Program-made: the position numbers and the translations under genes
Part shown: piece after piece, positions 17,269-26,039 of the stretch
How positions within the stretch are numbered: position 1 is the stretch's first letter
Layout: every line of letters begins with the position of its first letter
The notes under the pieces: generated by a model
Told to the model about the DNA's origin: nothing
Seen by the model: the letters and a program-made list of their open reading frames with translations, nothing else
Database searches by the model: none
NCBI GenBank assembly: GCA_964475835.1
Contig: CAYYYL010000012.1
Location: 1-64,000, forward strand
From: JABDCI01 sp964475835
GTDB lineage: Bacteria > Verrucomicrobiota > Verrucomicrobiia > JABWAM01
Direction: 5' to 3'
DNA: 64,000 bases

Positions 17269-18138
17269 ATGACGAACTCATCCCTTTCAAAGAAACTGTT
17301 CGGCCTGACCACGTACCTTTTCCTTTGCGCTGCCGCGGTGAGCTGGGGCGAGGACTGGAAAACCAACACCATTTCCCCCGTCACCAACCCCATCTTCTTT
17401 GAAAACCCTCAGATCCAGAGCGAGATACGTCCGATTTTCATGTATCACAATGTGGATAAAAGTTTTCTTACCCAGGGGGGCGACCTTCAAGTCTATGCCG
17501 CCCAACTACGATGGGCAGCCACGGATCGACTTGCCGTGATCGCTACCAAGGATGGGTACATTGATTTTAATCCAACCGCCGCCCTTCCCCACGACGAAGG
17601 ATTTGCCGATCTTGCTCTGGGACTGAAGTTCGCCACCATCGACAATAAGGAGGAGCAATTCATCCTCACCCATGGCATCAAAATTGAACTTCCCACTGGA
17701 AACAAAGGCGTTTTCCAGGGCAACGGCTCGGGAGAAGAGGATCTTTTTGTCTCAACCTCGAAGGGGTGGGGTAAATTCCACGCCATCGCCAGCGCAGGCT
17801 TCCGGGTTCCGAATGACACCGATGTGGAAACAGCCCAATTTCATACAAGCCTCCATCTGGACTATTTCCTTCACCGTTTTCTCATTCCCTTCATCTCCGT
17901 CAACTCTTTCACAATGTTGAACGATGCGAACCAACTTCCCTTGAATACCGAGGGATATGATTTGATTAATTTCGGTTCATCGAATGTTCGTGGAAGAACC
18001 CAGGCGGCCGTTGGCGGTGGTTTCCGTTCCCGTCTCTTCCCCAACATTGATCTCGGGTTTGCCTATGAAGCTGGCATCACCGATCCCAAGGGATTGTTCG
18101 ATGACCGCTTCACAGTCGATTTGATCTATCGCTTCTGA
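17269..18138 (+). CDS. Outer-membrane beta-barrel protein (transporter-like)
   Basis: 289 residues with a signal peptide (about 1-27, hydrophobic LTTYLFLCAAAVS). The mature part has amphipathic beta-strand patterns throughout and ends with the aromatic RFTVDLIYRF, a typical outer-membrane insertion signal. Phrases such as EGFADLALGLKFATIDN, FILTHGIKIELPTGNK and AVGGGFRSRLFPNIDLGFAYE recall the MetA-pathway/transporter-like barrel families. Substrate unknown. An AGGGTGA precedes the ATG by about nine bases. Two hairpins follow the stop. It is divergent from the GYF_2-cNMP gene across 162 bp that may hold both promoters. Confidence 0.72.
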   Translation: MTNSSLSKKLFGLTTYLFLCAAAVSWGEDWKTNTISPVTNPIFFENPQIQSEIRPIFMYHNVDKSFLTQGGDLQVYAAQLRWAATDRLAVIATKDGYIDFNPTAALPHDEGFADLALGLKFATIDNKEEQFILTHGIKIELPTGNKGVFQGNGSGEEDLFVSTSKGWGKFHAIASAGFRVPNDTDVETAQFHTSLHLDYFLHRFLIPFISVNSFTMLNDANQLPLNTEGYDLINFGSSNVRGRTQAAVGGGFRSRLFPNIDLGFAYEAGITDPKGLFDDRFTVDLIYRF

Positions 18139-18139
18139 G

Positions 18140-18191
18140 AACCCCATCTTAGTGGGTTAAATTCTAACTTGGTTTCCTTTTGGGGGAAACC
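18140..18191 (+). terminator. Paired hairpins downstream of the barrel gene
   Basis: AACCCCA (18140-18146) can pair with TGGGTT (18153-18158), and GGTTTCC (18171-18177) pairs perfectly with GGAAACC (18185-18191). Neither is followed by a long U run. They may form a terminator or attenuator before the methyltransferase gene. Confidence 0.4.
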
Positions 18192-18230
18192 TCTTGAATA
18201 CGGCGCCGCAGCCCCTACAGTCGGCGTTTT

Positions 18231-18890
18231 ATGGGTTCATCTGTCGAAGCTTTTTATGATGAGTACTGGGGTTCGAAAGGAAATCGTTCTCCCGACACTC
18301 CGAAATTTACTTTGGCAGAGGCCCAAACTTACTGGAAAATCTGGGATTCGTTTTATCGGAATGCAAAAAAAGGTGTTTTGGTGGATCTCGGATGTGGGGA
18401 AGGCGATTTTCTCGAAACCACCAAGGAACGTTATGGTTTTGAGAAAGGCATCGGACTGGATGTCAGCTCCTTTGTGATGGCCTCCGCGCGAAAGCAACAT
18501 CCCCAGCTTGAATTTCATGTCTGCGACGCAGAATTCATTCCCCTGCCGGATCAAAGCGCGGATTTTGTCCAATCAATTTCGGTGCTCGAACACGTTCTTA
18601 ACCCCGGGAAAGTTCTTCGAGAAGTTGCTCGAATCCTGAAGCCTGGCGGCTTTTTTGCATGTTACACCACGGATTTTAACCTGCCGAAACAACTGATCAT
18701 CGCGTTGTTTTATTGGGAACGATACTTTGATCCGATGTCGCCACACATTCGGTATTTCAAACGTCAAACCCTTGTTCCCCTGCTTAACTCTGCGGGACTT
18801 CAAGAGGTGCATTATAAATGGCATCGAAGCTACTACGGACTCATGCCTCATGGAATGTGTCACGTCAGCCGTAAAGGCACCGCGGGATGA
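18231..18890 (+). CDS. Class I SAM-dependent methyltransferase
   Basis: 219 residues of the Methyltransf_11 type. Motif I is LVDLGCGEGDF (50-60), the acidic residue of motif II is in GIGLDVSSF, motif post-I CDAEFIPLPDQSADFVQSI, then SVLEHVLNPGKVLREVARILKPGGFFAC, the standard end of the fold. Cytoplasmic; the substrate (often a sugar, lipid or small molecule in envelope loci) cannot be told. The start at 18231 has no clear Shine-Dalgarno. It is convergent with the large secreted protein gene, leaving 65 bases between stops. Confidence 0.88.
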   Translation: MGSSVEAFYDEYWGSKGNRSPDTPKFTLAEAQTYWKIWDSFYRNAKKGVLVDLGCGEGDFLETTKERYGFEKGIGLDVSSFVMASARKQHPQLEFHVCDAEFIPLPDQSADFVQSISVLEHVLNPGKVLREVARILKPGGFFACYTTDFNLPKQLIIALFYWERYFDPMSPHIRYFKRQTLVPLLNSAGLQEVHYKWHRSYYGLMPHGMCHVSRKGTAG

Positions 18891-18955
18891 CCTTGCAACG
18901 GTTTCCTTTCTGGAGCGTTAATTCATCGCCTCCCTGAACCCCGAGGGAATCCCGG

Positions 18956-21900
18956 TCACTGCCAATAGACCGCTCCCGGTCCTCCCAGATGCCCCATGTC
19001 ATTTCGGCTCGTCCCTACTGCAGGGGGAAGGACGGCGTCATTGGAACCCGACGCTGGATTTCCTGCGTCCACGGTGGGTGAATTGGTGAGCATTCGGTAG
19101 CTTCCATCAAAAACAGGATCCTCTTCAATATTTCCTATTGCATTGAAACCTCCCTGCACGTCGCTGTATTCGACCTTCATATCGCCTGAAATTTGAGCGT
19201 CCCAGGTGGGCATAAGATAGCTGATTTTGATGCAACGACTGCCCTCGGCCGGATTGCGCTTGGAGGAGTCGCTCAAACTCATCGCCGACGTGTTTCCCAT
19301 CCAACCGGAGGGGACGTATTGGTCGTGGACATCTTTATAAATCCAAAACGGAAGAACTGGGGTAGGCGGGGTGGTCGGCAAGGGTGCCAGTCCCCCGTTA
19401 TCATAGACTATATCATCGAGATAGAAGGTCGCGCCCCCAGGGTTATCAGCCTTTGCAATGATAAAGGAAAACCCTCCGATCACGTCGCTTAAATTCATGC
19501 CCGCGAGATTGATTTCATACGACTGCCACGCCGTGCCGAGCGTCAAAACAGGCGTTTCTGCCCGGAATGTGTCGGGGAACGGGCCAGCGATCCCGCCTGC
19601 CACAAATTTCACCTTCACTCCGGCCATCGCCCCACGCGCCATGAATTTTACCTTGGCCGCTCCAGTCAGATTATAACCGGCGCGAAAGATGGTTCCCCAA
19701 TTGTCATCCGGATTTTGCCAGTAGATCCCAGCCCAGCCATTGGTGATGGACAACGCCGCTGAATAGTCCACTCGAATGCTTTGGGTGCCTGAGCCCGGCG
19801 TCGAGGTATCGACGGCGCTGAATTGCAAGGCACCCGCATCCCCCATCCATCCGGAGGGAAGATAATATCGATCGTGCGCCTCTTTATAGATCGCATGAGG
19901 CAGGGGAAGCGCCGGCACGGAATTCGTCGGGCCAGCCGCTCCACCATTGTCGATCATGATGTTGTCGACATAAAACACCCACCCGGTTGGATTGGACGCC
20001 GCGTTGTCCGCCCATGTGTACACAAACCCAAACCCCCCGCTCACACGGCTCAAATCCTTTCCCGTGAAATCGAGCTCATATTGCTTCCAGACATTGGTCA
20101 GTGTAATGAAACCAGTCGACAATTTCGGCAATGTGTCGGGATAGGCCCCAGTGATTCCCCCTGCAAAAAATTCCAGAGAAATACCCGGAGTCTCTCCTCG
20201 CGCCATGAATTTCAATTTCTTCGCACCCGTCAAATTTAATCCACCATTCGGAACGCTTCCCCAATTGTTCATGGGACCCTGCCAGTAAATTCCGGACCAG
20301 CCCCCCGGATAGTTATGGCTCACTTCATTGTTGAAATAGAAAATGGAATTCACCACCTCCGCCCCCCCGTGATCGTTATGAACCGCGGGCGCAGTCTTAT
20401 TGCCGATAAAGCTGCAATTTGCGGCGTACATCCCACCGGTAGATACACACAAGGCGCTTCCGAGAATCATCTTCCGTCCTCCAGCGATCAGATCGTTTCG
20501 AGCAAAAAGATCATTGAACAACGTCAGGATTCCTGAATCCTGATAAACCGCTCCCCCGGAAGCAAAACTCCAGTCGGGAGTGCTGGGGCCCGCGTTTACA
20601 TAACAAGCGTTATCGAGAAAAGAACAGCCACGGAACGAGTTGGTTCCTCCACCTGCCCAAATGGCTCCACCCTGGGCGTAACGACCAGTGGCTGCATAAA
20701 TCGTCAGGGCACGAGCCTGGTTGTTGCTGAAATCACATCTCGTCAATATGGAACTTCCAAAAACCCTCACCGCTCCGCCCTGGGTATCCACATAGGGCGT
20801 GAACGCAGGATCGGTCATGTTACCGCGAAATACACAGTGATCCGCAGTAAAGGTACCATTGCTTAACACCGCACTTATGGCCCCTCCCGCGGCAAAGGCG
20901 GTGTTGTTGGTGAAGGTGCAACCTGGAAGATTCAGATCTCCCTTCGACAAAACGAGGTCGATCGCCCCGCCACGATTCTCTGAACTATTGTTAAAAAAGC
21001 TGCAATGATCGATGACCGGCACATTTTCCACCAAGCGCAAGGCGCTATTGGAAGCACCCTTGAACACGCACCAATGAAACTCACTCCCTGGAATGGTGTT
21101 CTGAAATAATAGTCCCTGCCACGACACCGAATTGGTACCCGCCGCCTGGAAAACGATGGGTTGAGACTGGGTTCCCAACGCTTTGATCACGCCATTCACA
21201 CGAACAGCGGTGTTGCTCTGGAATTGGATCGTGACCCCAGGTTGGATTTCCAGGTCATTGATGAGAAGGTCGTTTGTCACAAGAACCGGTGACATCGACG
21301 CATCCCAGAACTGACCCGCGATCGTCCCCCCCACCGGCGTGGGACCGCGGGCCGGCACCGTCAATACCGCCTCAGGACTCGTAATCGAACCCACCCCATT
21401 ACTCACAATCACCCGATACGTGCTGCCACTATCGGCAAAAAACAAGGGGGGCGTGACATAGGTCGCCTGGGTCGCCCCAGGGATATTCACCCGGTTCTTC
21501 TGCCACTGGTACGACAATGGCAAATCACCCCCCGTCACAATCCTCCACGTGGCACTCCTTCCCAGGGCCACCGCCTGCGATTCAGGGGGTGACACAATCA
21601 CAGGAGCACCCCCATTCCAATCAATGGCTCCAGGACCACCAAAGTGTCCCATATCATTGCGAACCGACCCGAGTGACGGGGGAAAGAGGGTGTCATTGTA
21701 GGCGGGAGCGGGATTTCCCGCGTCAATCGTCGGCGAAGGCGCCACGGGACGATTCTGACCATCCAGTGCAGGATTTAAATGGATGTTCCCAGTCCCCGGT
21801 GCCATTCCATACACATCACTGAAATCCACCTGTACCGAACCGGAAATCTGGGGTCCGTTACTGTTGTTAAAATAAAAAATGCTGTTCTGCGCCATCGCCG

Positions 21901-24496
21901 TTCCTCCCTGGTTGTGAATGACCGGGGCGGCCTGATTCTTAAAGAAGGTACTATTCTGGACCGCGAGACTTCCTGCTGAAACATACACGGCACTGCCGAG
22001 CATCTGATTTCGGCCCCAAGCCATCAAATTCTGATCGGTAAAAAGGCAGTTGATGAGATTCAATACGCCGGATCCCTGATACATCGCACCGCCATGGGCA
22101 AAACTCCAATCCGGAGTACTCGGTCCCGGCATCAGATAGCATTGGTTGGCGCCAAAAGAACAGGCCCGGAAGGAATTGGTTCCGGTATCACACCACACCG
22201 CCCCCCCACGCGCATAGCGCCCCGGTGCAGTGAAAATGGTATAGGCGTCCGCCTGGTTGTTCTGAAACCGGCAGCGGATGAAGGAGGAATTTCCCGAAAT
22301 TTTCACCGCCCCTCCGGCGGTGTCGATTCCTGAAGTAAACGAGGGGTTCAAACTGTTGCCCTCGAAAACCCCATCCTGAACGTTCAAACTTCCCTTGCTC
22401 ATCACCGCCTTTATCGCCCCGCCGCCATACACCGCGGAGTTGTTGGTGAAATCGCAGCTTTGAAGATTGAGATCACCCTGCTTGAAGGTGGCATGAATAG
22501 CTCCTCCGTCGTCTGTTGACCGGTTATTGTAAAATCGGCAGCTCTTGATGACAGGAACGCCATCCTGAAGTCGTAGCGCTGTGCGCGTGGCCCCTTGAAA
22601 GACACATCCTTGCAGAACACTCCCCGCCAGCGCGTTGGTGAGGACCATCCCCTGCCAGCCATTCGAATTCCCAGGAGCAGGTTGGAAAAGGACAGGCTTG
22701 TCCGACTGTCCCTGAACTTTCAGCAATCCCGAGGCTTTGATCCCACTGTTCGTTTGAAAGAGAACGATCACACCGGGATCAATCGTCAGGTTGCTGACCA
22801 CGAGATCTCCCGTCACAAGGTACGGGGACGTTGACTCCGACCAGACCTGCCCATTCACGACGCCACTCACCAGCGTGGGTGCACGCACCACGACCGTCAC
22901 CGTCGCTACAGCGGAGTCGGCACGTCCGTCATTCGCCTTATACGTAAAAGTATCGGTCCCAACGTAACCCGCCACCGGAGAATAAACAAAATCAGTTCCC
23001 GTTCCTGAAACGGTTCCATGCACAGGAGGACTCACCACCCCGTATGTCAGGACATCCAGATCGCTGTCGGTTCCCGAGACGCGAATCGTGACGGAAGCCC
23101 CCATACCCGTGCTTGCACTGCGGGCAAGCGCCACAGGAGGGTGATTTCCGGCAACCCCAACCTCGGAAAACACCACCTGCGTGGAATTCGTTCCCGTATT
23201 GGCGCTCACTTGAACAAGGTTCGTCCCAAAGCCCAACCCAAGTTTGAGATAAGCCGATACCACGCCGTTCGTTGAAGTCCGCACAATGAGAGTCGTCCCC
23301 GGCGTGGAATCGGGCGTGACAGCGAGTTGAGCTCCCCCCTGGGTGACACTGAATTTCACCGGGGCATTATTGAGATTCGCGCCCGCAACAACCGCCTTGA
23401 CCGTAAGTGGAAGCATTAGAAAGGAATTGGTCGGAGCCACCTGGCGATCCCCTCCCACAACACTCAAGACGGGAACCACTCCGTTGAAATAGTCCGTGGG
23501 GTCACTGGCACTCTGAAACTCCTGCAGATTGGAACGACCATCTCCATCCAAATCTCCAACGGGATCGACGCTCAGGGTCTGAAAATATCGAAGTCTCCAA
23601 CTATCCAGCATGCCCAGGGAACCCGTGTCCCCATCAAAATCACCCGTACCCACAATCTGCCATTGTCCGGGAAGGACAGACCCCGGAACCCAGCTGATGC
23701 CCGAAAGGACCGTGGTCCCATTCATGAATGTCACCGCACGATCCCCCGTTAACGCGTTCTGCCAGATCAGATCGGGTTTGCCGTCCTGATTTAAATCCCC
23801 TACGGCCGCAACCTGCCAGGAAGGGGGAACTGTGCCCACCGGAATCAAGCCGCCGGGAACCAGATTGTTGAAAAGCTGAAGACTGACATCCCCCGTCCCA
23901 GCATGCTCCACCACCAGATCCAGAAAGCCGTCCCCATTAAAATCCCCACATCCCTTGACCTGAAGAGCCACCGGCCAGGTGGCAAAAACCATGCTGTTTG
24001 TAATCTGCCCACCGCTCATGAAGGAAAAAATGCGCCCCCCCGTTGTCGTGTTTTGCCAGACAAGTGTGGTGCTTACATCCCGGCGAAAATCCCCAGCCGC
24101 CGCAATCTGCCATTCCGTGGGCACATTCGCGACATAGACCGCATTGCTTGCGACACACCCCGACATCAACAAGCCCCACCGATCCCCGGTCGTTGTGTTC
24201 TGAACAAGGATATCAGGACTTGGATCGGTATTCAGACGGCCAACCCCCGCGATTTTCCATTCGGGCGGAAGGGTGGCAAATGGAACGGCCACCGTGGAGG
24301 TCGTTCCATTCATGATCGTGACAAAACGCTCCCCTGTGGAGGTGTTTTCCCAAAGGACATCCGTCCTCCCATCCCCGGCAATCGCGTTCCACACCATCGA
24401 AAGGTGAATGAAAACCAGAAAGGTCCGAAAGCACAAAACAGGCCTGAAACTCATAGGGGGAGCACCGATCCTACCCCCACGGACCCCCCATCTCAA
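18956..24496 (-). CDS. Giant secreted beta-propeller / duplicated beta-helix protein with inserted beta-sandwich modules
   Basis: 1846 residues. A signal peptide (to about 40) is followed by FG-GAP/VCBS-like propeller repeats (about 42-310, for example GDGRTDVLWENTSTGERF and DLNQDGKPDLIWQN) and a calcium-binding DLDGDGRSNLQEF segment. Then come a Big_1-like domain (about 345-450) and a cadherin-like domain (about 455-538, PPVALARSAS... DTFTYKANDGRADS). A right-handed beta-helix (about 540-960) is followed by an Ig-like domain (about 965-1048) and a second beta-helix homologous to the first (from about 1051). Residues 1391-1767 are two lengths of the IYKD/PSGWMGD module inserted in its last coils, after which the helix resumes and ends. 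No catalytic site or sorting tag was recognised. An extracellular adhesin or glycan-binding role is inference. It is convergent with the methyltransferase gene. Confidence 0.8.
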   Translation of the reverse strand: MRWGVRGGRIGAPPMSFRPVLCFRTFLVFIHLSMVWNAIAGDGRTDVLWENTSTGERFVTIMNGTTSTVAVPFATLPPEWKIAGVGRLNTDPSPDILVQNTTTGDRWGLLMSGCVASNAVYVANVPTEWQIAAAGDFRRDVSTTLVWQNTTTGGRIFSFMSGGQITNSMVFATWPVALQVKGCGDFNGDGFLDLVVEHAGTGDVSLQLFNNLVPGGLIPVGTVPPSWQVAAVGDLNQDGKPDLIWQNALTGDRAVTFMNGTTVLSGISWVPGSVLPGQWQIVGTGDFDGDTGSLGMLDSWRLRYFQTLSVDPVGDLDGDGRSNLQEFQSASDPTDYFNGVVPVLSVVGGDRQVAPTNSFLMLPLTVKAVVAGANLNNAPVKFSVTQGGAQLAVTPDSTPGTTLIVRTSTNGVVSAYLKLGLGFGTNLVQVSANTGTNSTQVVFSEVGVAGNHPPVALARSASTGMGASVTIRVSGTDSDLDVLTYGVVSPPVHGTVSGTGTDFVYSPVAGYVGTDTFTYKANDGRADSAVATVTVVVRAPTLVSGVVNGQVWSESTSPYLVTGDLVVSNLTIDPGVIVLFQTNSGIKASGLLKVQGQSDKPVLFQPAPGNSNGWQGMVLTNALAGSVLQGCVFQGATRTALRLQDGVPVIKSCRFYNNRSTDDGGAIHATFKQGDLNLQSCDFTNNSAVYGGGAIKAVMSKGSLNVQDGVFEGNSLNPSFTSGIDTAGGAVKISGNSSFIRCRFQNNQADAYTIFTAPGRYARGGAVWCDTGTNSFRACSFGANQCYLMPGPSTPDWSFAHGGAMYQGSGVLNLINCLFTDQNLMAWGRNQMLGSAVYVSAGSLAVQNSTFFKNQAAPVIHNQGGTAMAQNSIFYFNNSNGPQISGSVQVDFSDVYGMAPGTGNIHLNPALDGQNRPVAPSPTIDAGNPAPAYNDTLFPPSLGSVRNDMGHFGGPGAIDWNGGAPVIVSPPESQAVALGRSATWRIVTGGDLPLSYQWQKNRVNIPGATQATYVTPPLFFADSGSTYRVIVSNGVGSITSPEAVLTVPARGPTPVGGTIAGQFWDASMSPVLVTNDLLINDLEIQPGVTIQFQSNTAVRVNGVIKALGTQSQPIVFQAAGTNSVSWQGLLFQNTIPGSEFHWCVFKGASNSALRLVENVPVIDHCSFFNNSSENRGGAIDLVLSKGDLNLPGCTFTNNTAFAAGGAISAVLSNGTFTADHCVFRGNMTDPAFTPYVDTQGGAVRVFGSSILTRCDFSNNQARALTIYAATGRYAQGGAIWAGGGTNSFRGCSFLDNACYVNAGPSTPDWSFASGGAVYQDSGILTLFNDLFARNDLIAGGRKMILGSALCVSTGGMYAANCSFIGNKTAPAVHNDHGGAEVVNSIFYFNNEVSHNYPGGWSGIYWQGPMNNWGSVPNGGLNLTGAKKLKFMARGETPGISLEFFAGGITGAYPDTLPKLSTGFITLTNVWKQYELDFTGKDLSRVSGGFGFVYTWADNAASNPTGWVFYVDNIMIDNGGAAGPTNSVPALPLPHAIYKEAHDRYYLPSGWMGDAGALQFSAVDTSTPGSGTQSIRVDYSAALSITNGWAGIYWQNPDDNWGTIFRAGYNLTGAAKVKFMARGAMAGVKVKFVAGGIAGPFPDTFRAETPVLTLGTAWQSYEINLAGMNLSDVIGGFSFIIAKADNPGGATFYLDDIVYDNGGLAPLPTTPPTPVLPFWIYKDVHDQYVPSGWMGNTSAMSLSDSSKRNPAEGSRCIKISYLMPTWDAQISGDMKVEYSDVQGGFNAIGNIEEDPVFDGSYRMLTNSPTVDAGNPASGSNDAVLPPAVGTSRNDMGHLGGPGAVYWQ
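19196..20326 (-). repeat. Two-module insertion within the second beta-helix
   Basis: Residues 1391-1767 of the giant protein (377 residues). In the first beta-helix FYFNN is followed within four residues by QISGSVQVDFSDVYG; in the second, FYFNN and QISGDMKVEYSDVQG are separated by this segment. It starts in mid-module (GGWSGIYWQ), holds one whole IYKEAHDRY...DDIVYDNG module and ends in mid-module (CIKISYLMP). The distance from one WxGIYWQ to the next is ~188 residues, so the insert equals two periods. It is the same module as in the 39659-45931 gene. Confidence 0.8.
20327..22880 (-). repeat. Internal duplication of a ~420-residue beta-helix unit
   Basis: Copy A (about 22880 down to 21615) and copy B (about 21344 down to 20327, resuming at 19195) align throughout. 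Examples are VVNGQVWSESTSPYLVTGDL against TIAGQFWDASMSPVLVTNDL, GPSTPDWSFAHGGAMYQ against GPSTPDWSFASGGAVYQ, and RNDMGHFGGPGAIDW against RNDMGHLGGPGAVYW. An Ig-like domain (about 21350-21610) lies between them. Confidence 0.85.
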
Positions 24497-24573
24497 TCAA
24501 ATGACAGGACCCACATTCGCAAGTCTAATACCAGCGACTAAAACCTCCCTTGGACACCGCCAAAAAATTCGCC

Positions 24574-25380
24574 TTACGTCAGAAGTTTTAACACGTTCTG
24601 AGCCGCAAGATTGCCATGGGAAACCGCCGAAACCGCAGCCCGGTTCAAGATACCATTCTTTGCCAGATTTGTGCTTTCCTCTGCAAAATCAACATCCGAA
24701 ATCCGTGAATTGGCCTGAATCGTATTCAGCCGCTCCGACTGAATGTTTCCCGAGGTGTAACTGAGCGCAGCCACATCGGCATTCACCTTCGCCCGACTCG
24801 AGGCAATATTCTGAATGGAGGAGCTGATCTGGCTGATGGCCAATTGGGCCGCATCCGGCGTCAACACATTGCTCGTACTGATTCCGGATACATCACTCCC
24901 GGCATCCGCAATCGACAGCGTGTACACATTGGATCCGGAAGCATCCACCGCCGTTCCCACATTCTGACTGGCATCAAAAACCCGGGTTCCATTGAAGGAT
25001 GCATTCTGAACCTCGTTGTTGATCTGGTCGCGCACCTTGGAGAACTCCTCATTCAATGCGGTGCGGTCATCGGCATTCAAAGTCCCATCCTTGGCCCTTA
25101 CAGCAAGCTCGCTCAAGCGACCCAATTGCCCCTGAATCACATTCAAAAATCCATCCGCCGTCTGAGCAAATGAGGTGAGATTCTGGACCCCCTCCGAAGC
25201 CGCACTCAAACTCCGGGTTGCCGCATCCAGCTTGCTGGAAACCGCCGCCGCGGTCGGATCGTCCGAAGGATCCGCAAATTTTTTTCCCGAGGCCAAACGC
25301 TTCCCCGACTTCTGCAAACCATCGTTTGTCAATCGCAGATAGTAGAGGGCATTCTGGGATGAAATTTCAGATAAACTCAT
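24574..25380 (-). CDS. fliC: Flagellin, minimal (D0-D1 only)
   Basis: 268 residues from ATG 25380, which has a full GGAGGT six bases upstream; a longer frame to 25473 is not needed. The N-terminal domain (NDGLQKSGKRLASGKKFADP, DDPTAAAVSSKLDA, SFAQTADGFLNVIQGQLGRL) and C-terminal domain (SGNIQSERLNTIQANSRISD, FAEESTNLAKNGILNRA, AAQNVLKLL) are classic flagellin D0/D1 segments. The variable surface region is short, about 60 residues. No chaperone FliS, hook or motor gene is near. A sigma-70-like promoter candidate stands upstream rather than a recognisable sigma-28 site. It lies directly behind the giant secreted protein gene on the same strand. Confidence 0.95.
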   Translation of the reverse strand: MSLSEISSQNALYYLRLTNDGLQKSGKRLASGKKFADPSDDPTAAAVSSKLDAATRSLSAASEGVQNLTSFAQTADGFLNVIQGQLGRLSELAVRAKDGTLNADDRTALNEEFSKVRDQINNEVQNASFNGTRVFDASQNVGTAVDASGSNVYTLSIADAGSDVSGISTSNVLTPDAAQLAISQISSSIQNIASSRAKVNADVAALSYTSGNIQSERLNTIQANSRISDVDFAEESTNLAKNGILNRAAVSAVSHGNLAAQNVLKLLT

Positions 25381-25462
25381 GGTAAACCTCCAATGGATGG
25401 TTGGATTCGATGGGCCATGCCCCTCCCGGGGTATTTGGGTGAGAGACACTCTCTTGACTCCC

Positions 25463-25493
25463 ACAATATCCACCCGTTTTGCACACTTGTCAA
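25463..25493 (-). promoter_or_regulatory. Candidate promoter of the flagellin gene
   Basis: On the reverse strand TTGACA (25493-25488) is followed 19 bases on by TATTGT (25468-25463), or 18 bases on by ATATTG. A leader of about 75 bases with the strong GGAGGT then leads to ATG 25380. The spacing is slightly long, and no -24/-12 or TAAA/GCCGATAA element was seen. Confidence 0.4.
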
Positions 25494-25568
25494 TGGGTGT
25501 ACAATTGAGAACTCAGGCAATATTTGCATTTTGCAATTCCGACAAACTCCCCCTAAAATCAAGGTCTT

Positions 25569-25943
25569 ATGTCAGATTTTAGGATGAAACGAGTGAATGA
25601 GCAGGTGAAGCGAGAACTCAGTGCCCTGATTCGGGAATACCTGCCAGTGGAAGACCATGGGGTGATTTCCGTGACCGACGTGGATGTCTCCAAGGATCTC
25701 CGAACGGCAAATGTTTACTTCAGCATCGTGGGAATGCCAAGGCACGAGGAAAACGCCATCGAAGCCCTGGAAAAAGTCCGGGGAAGCCTCCAGCATGATC
25801 TCTCCCGAAAGGTGATGATGAAGTACACCCCCTGCCTTGTGTTCAGACACGATCGGGGGCTGGAACGCGGAGAACGAGTGACCCGCATTTTGGACGATCT
25901 GGAACGGGAATCCCCAACCTCCCATGACGACTCTGGGGAGTAA
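25569..25943 (+). CDS. rbfA: Ribosome-binding factor A
   Basis: 124 residues, usual RbfA size with a KH-like fold. The opening RMKRVNEQVKRELSALIREY, the strand GVISVTDVDVSKDLRTANVYFSI and the end KYTPCLVFRHDRGLERGERV are the conserved family features. RbfA acts in late 16S rRNA processing and 30S maturation. It often follows infB, which is not here. It is divergent from flagellin and lies 96 bp before ilvE, so it may share the message of the ilvE-mcsAB-clpC operon. Confidence 0.93.
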   Translation: MSDFRMKRVNEQVKRELSALIREYLPVEDHGVISVTDVDVSKDLRTANVYFSIVGMPRHEENAIEALEKVRGSLQHDLSRKVMMKYTPCLVFRHDRGLERGERVTRILDDLERESPTSHDDSGE

Positions 25944-26039
25944 CATTCGCCACGAATAAGGACTTCGTATAAAAATTGAAATGAATTCTTGTGTGACTCA
26001 GCTCCTTTGTGTTTCTTGGGTCAAACACGACAGCACTGT

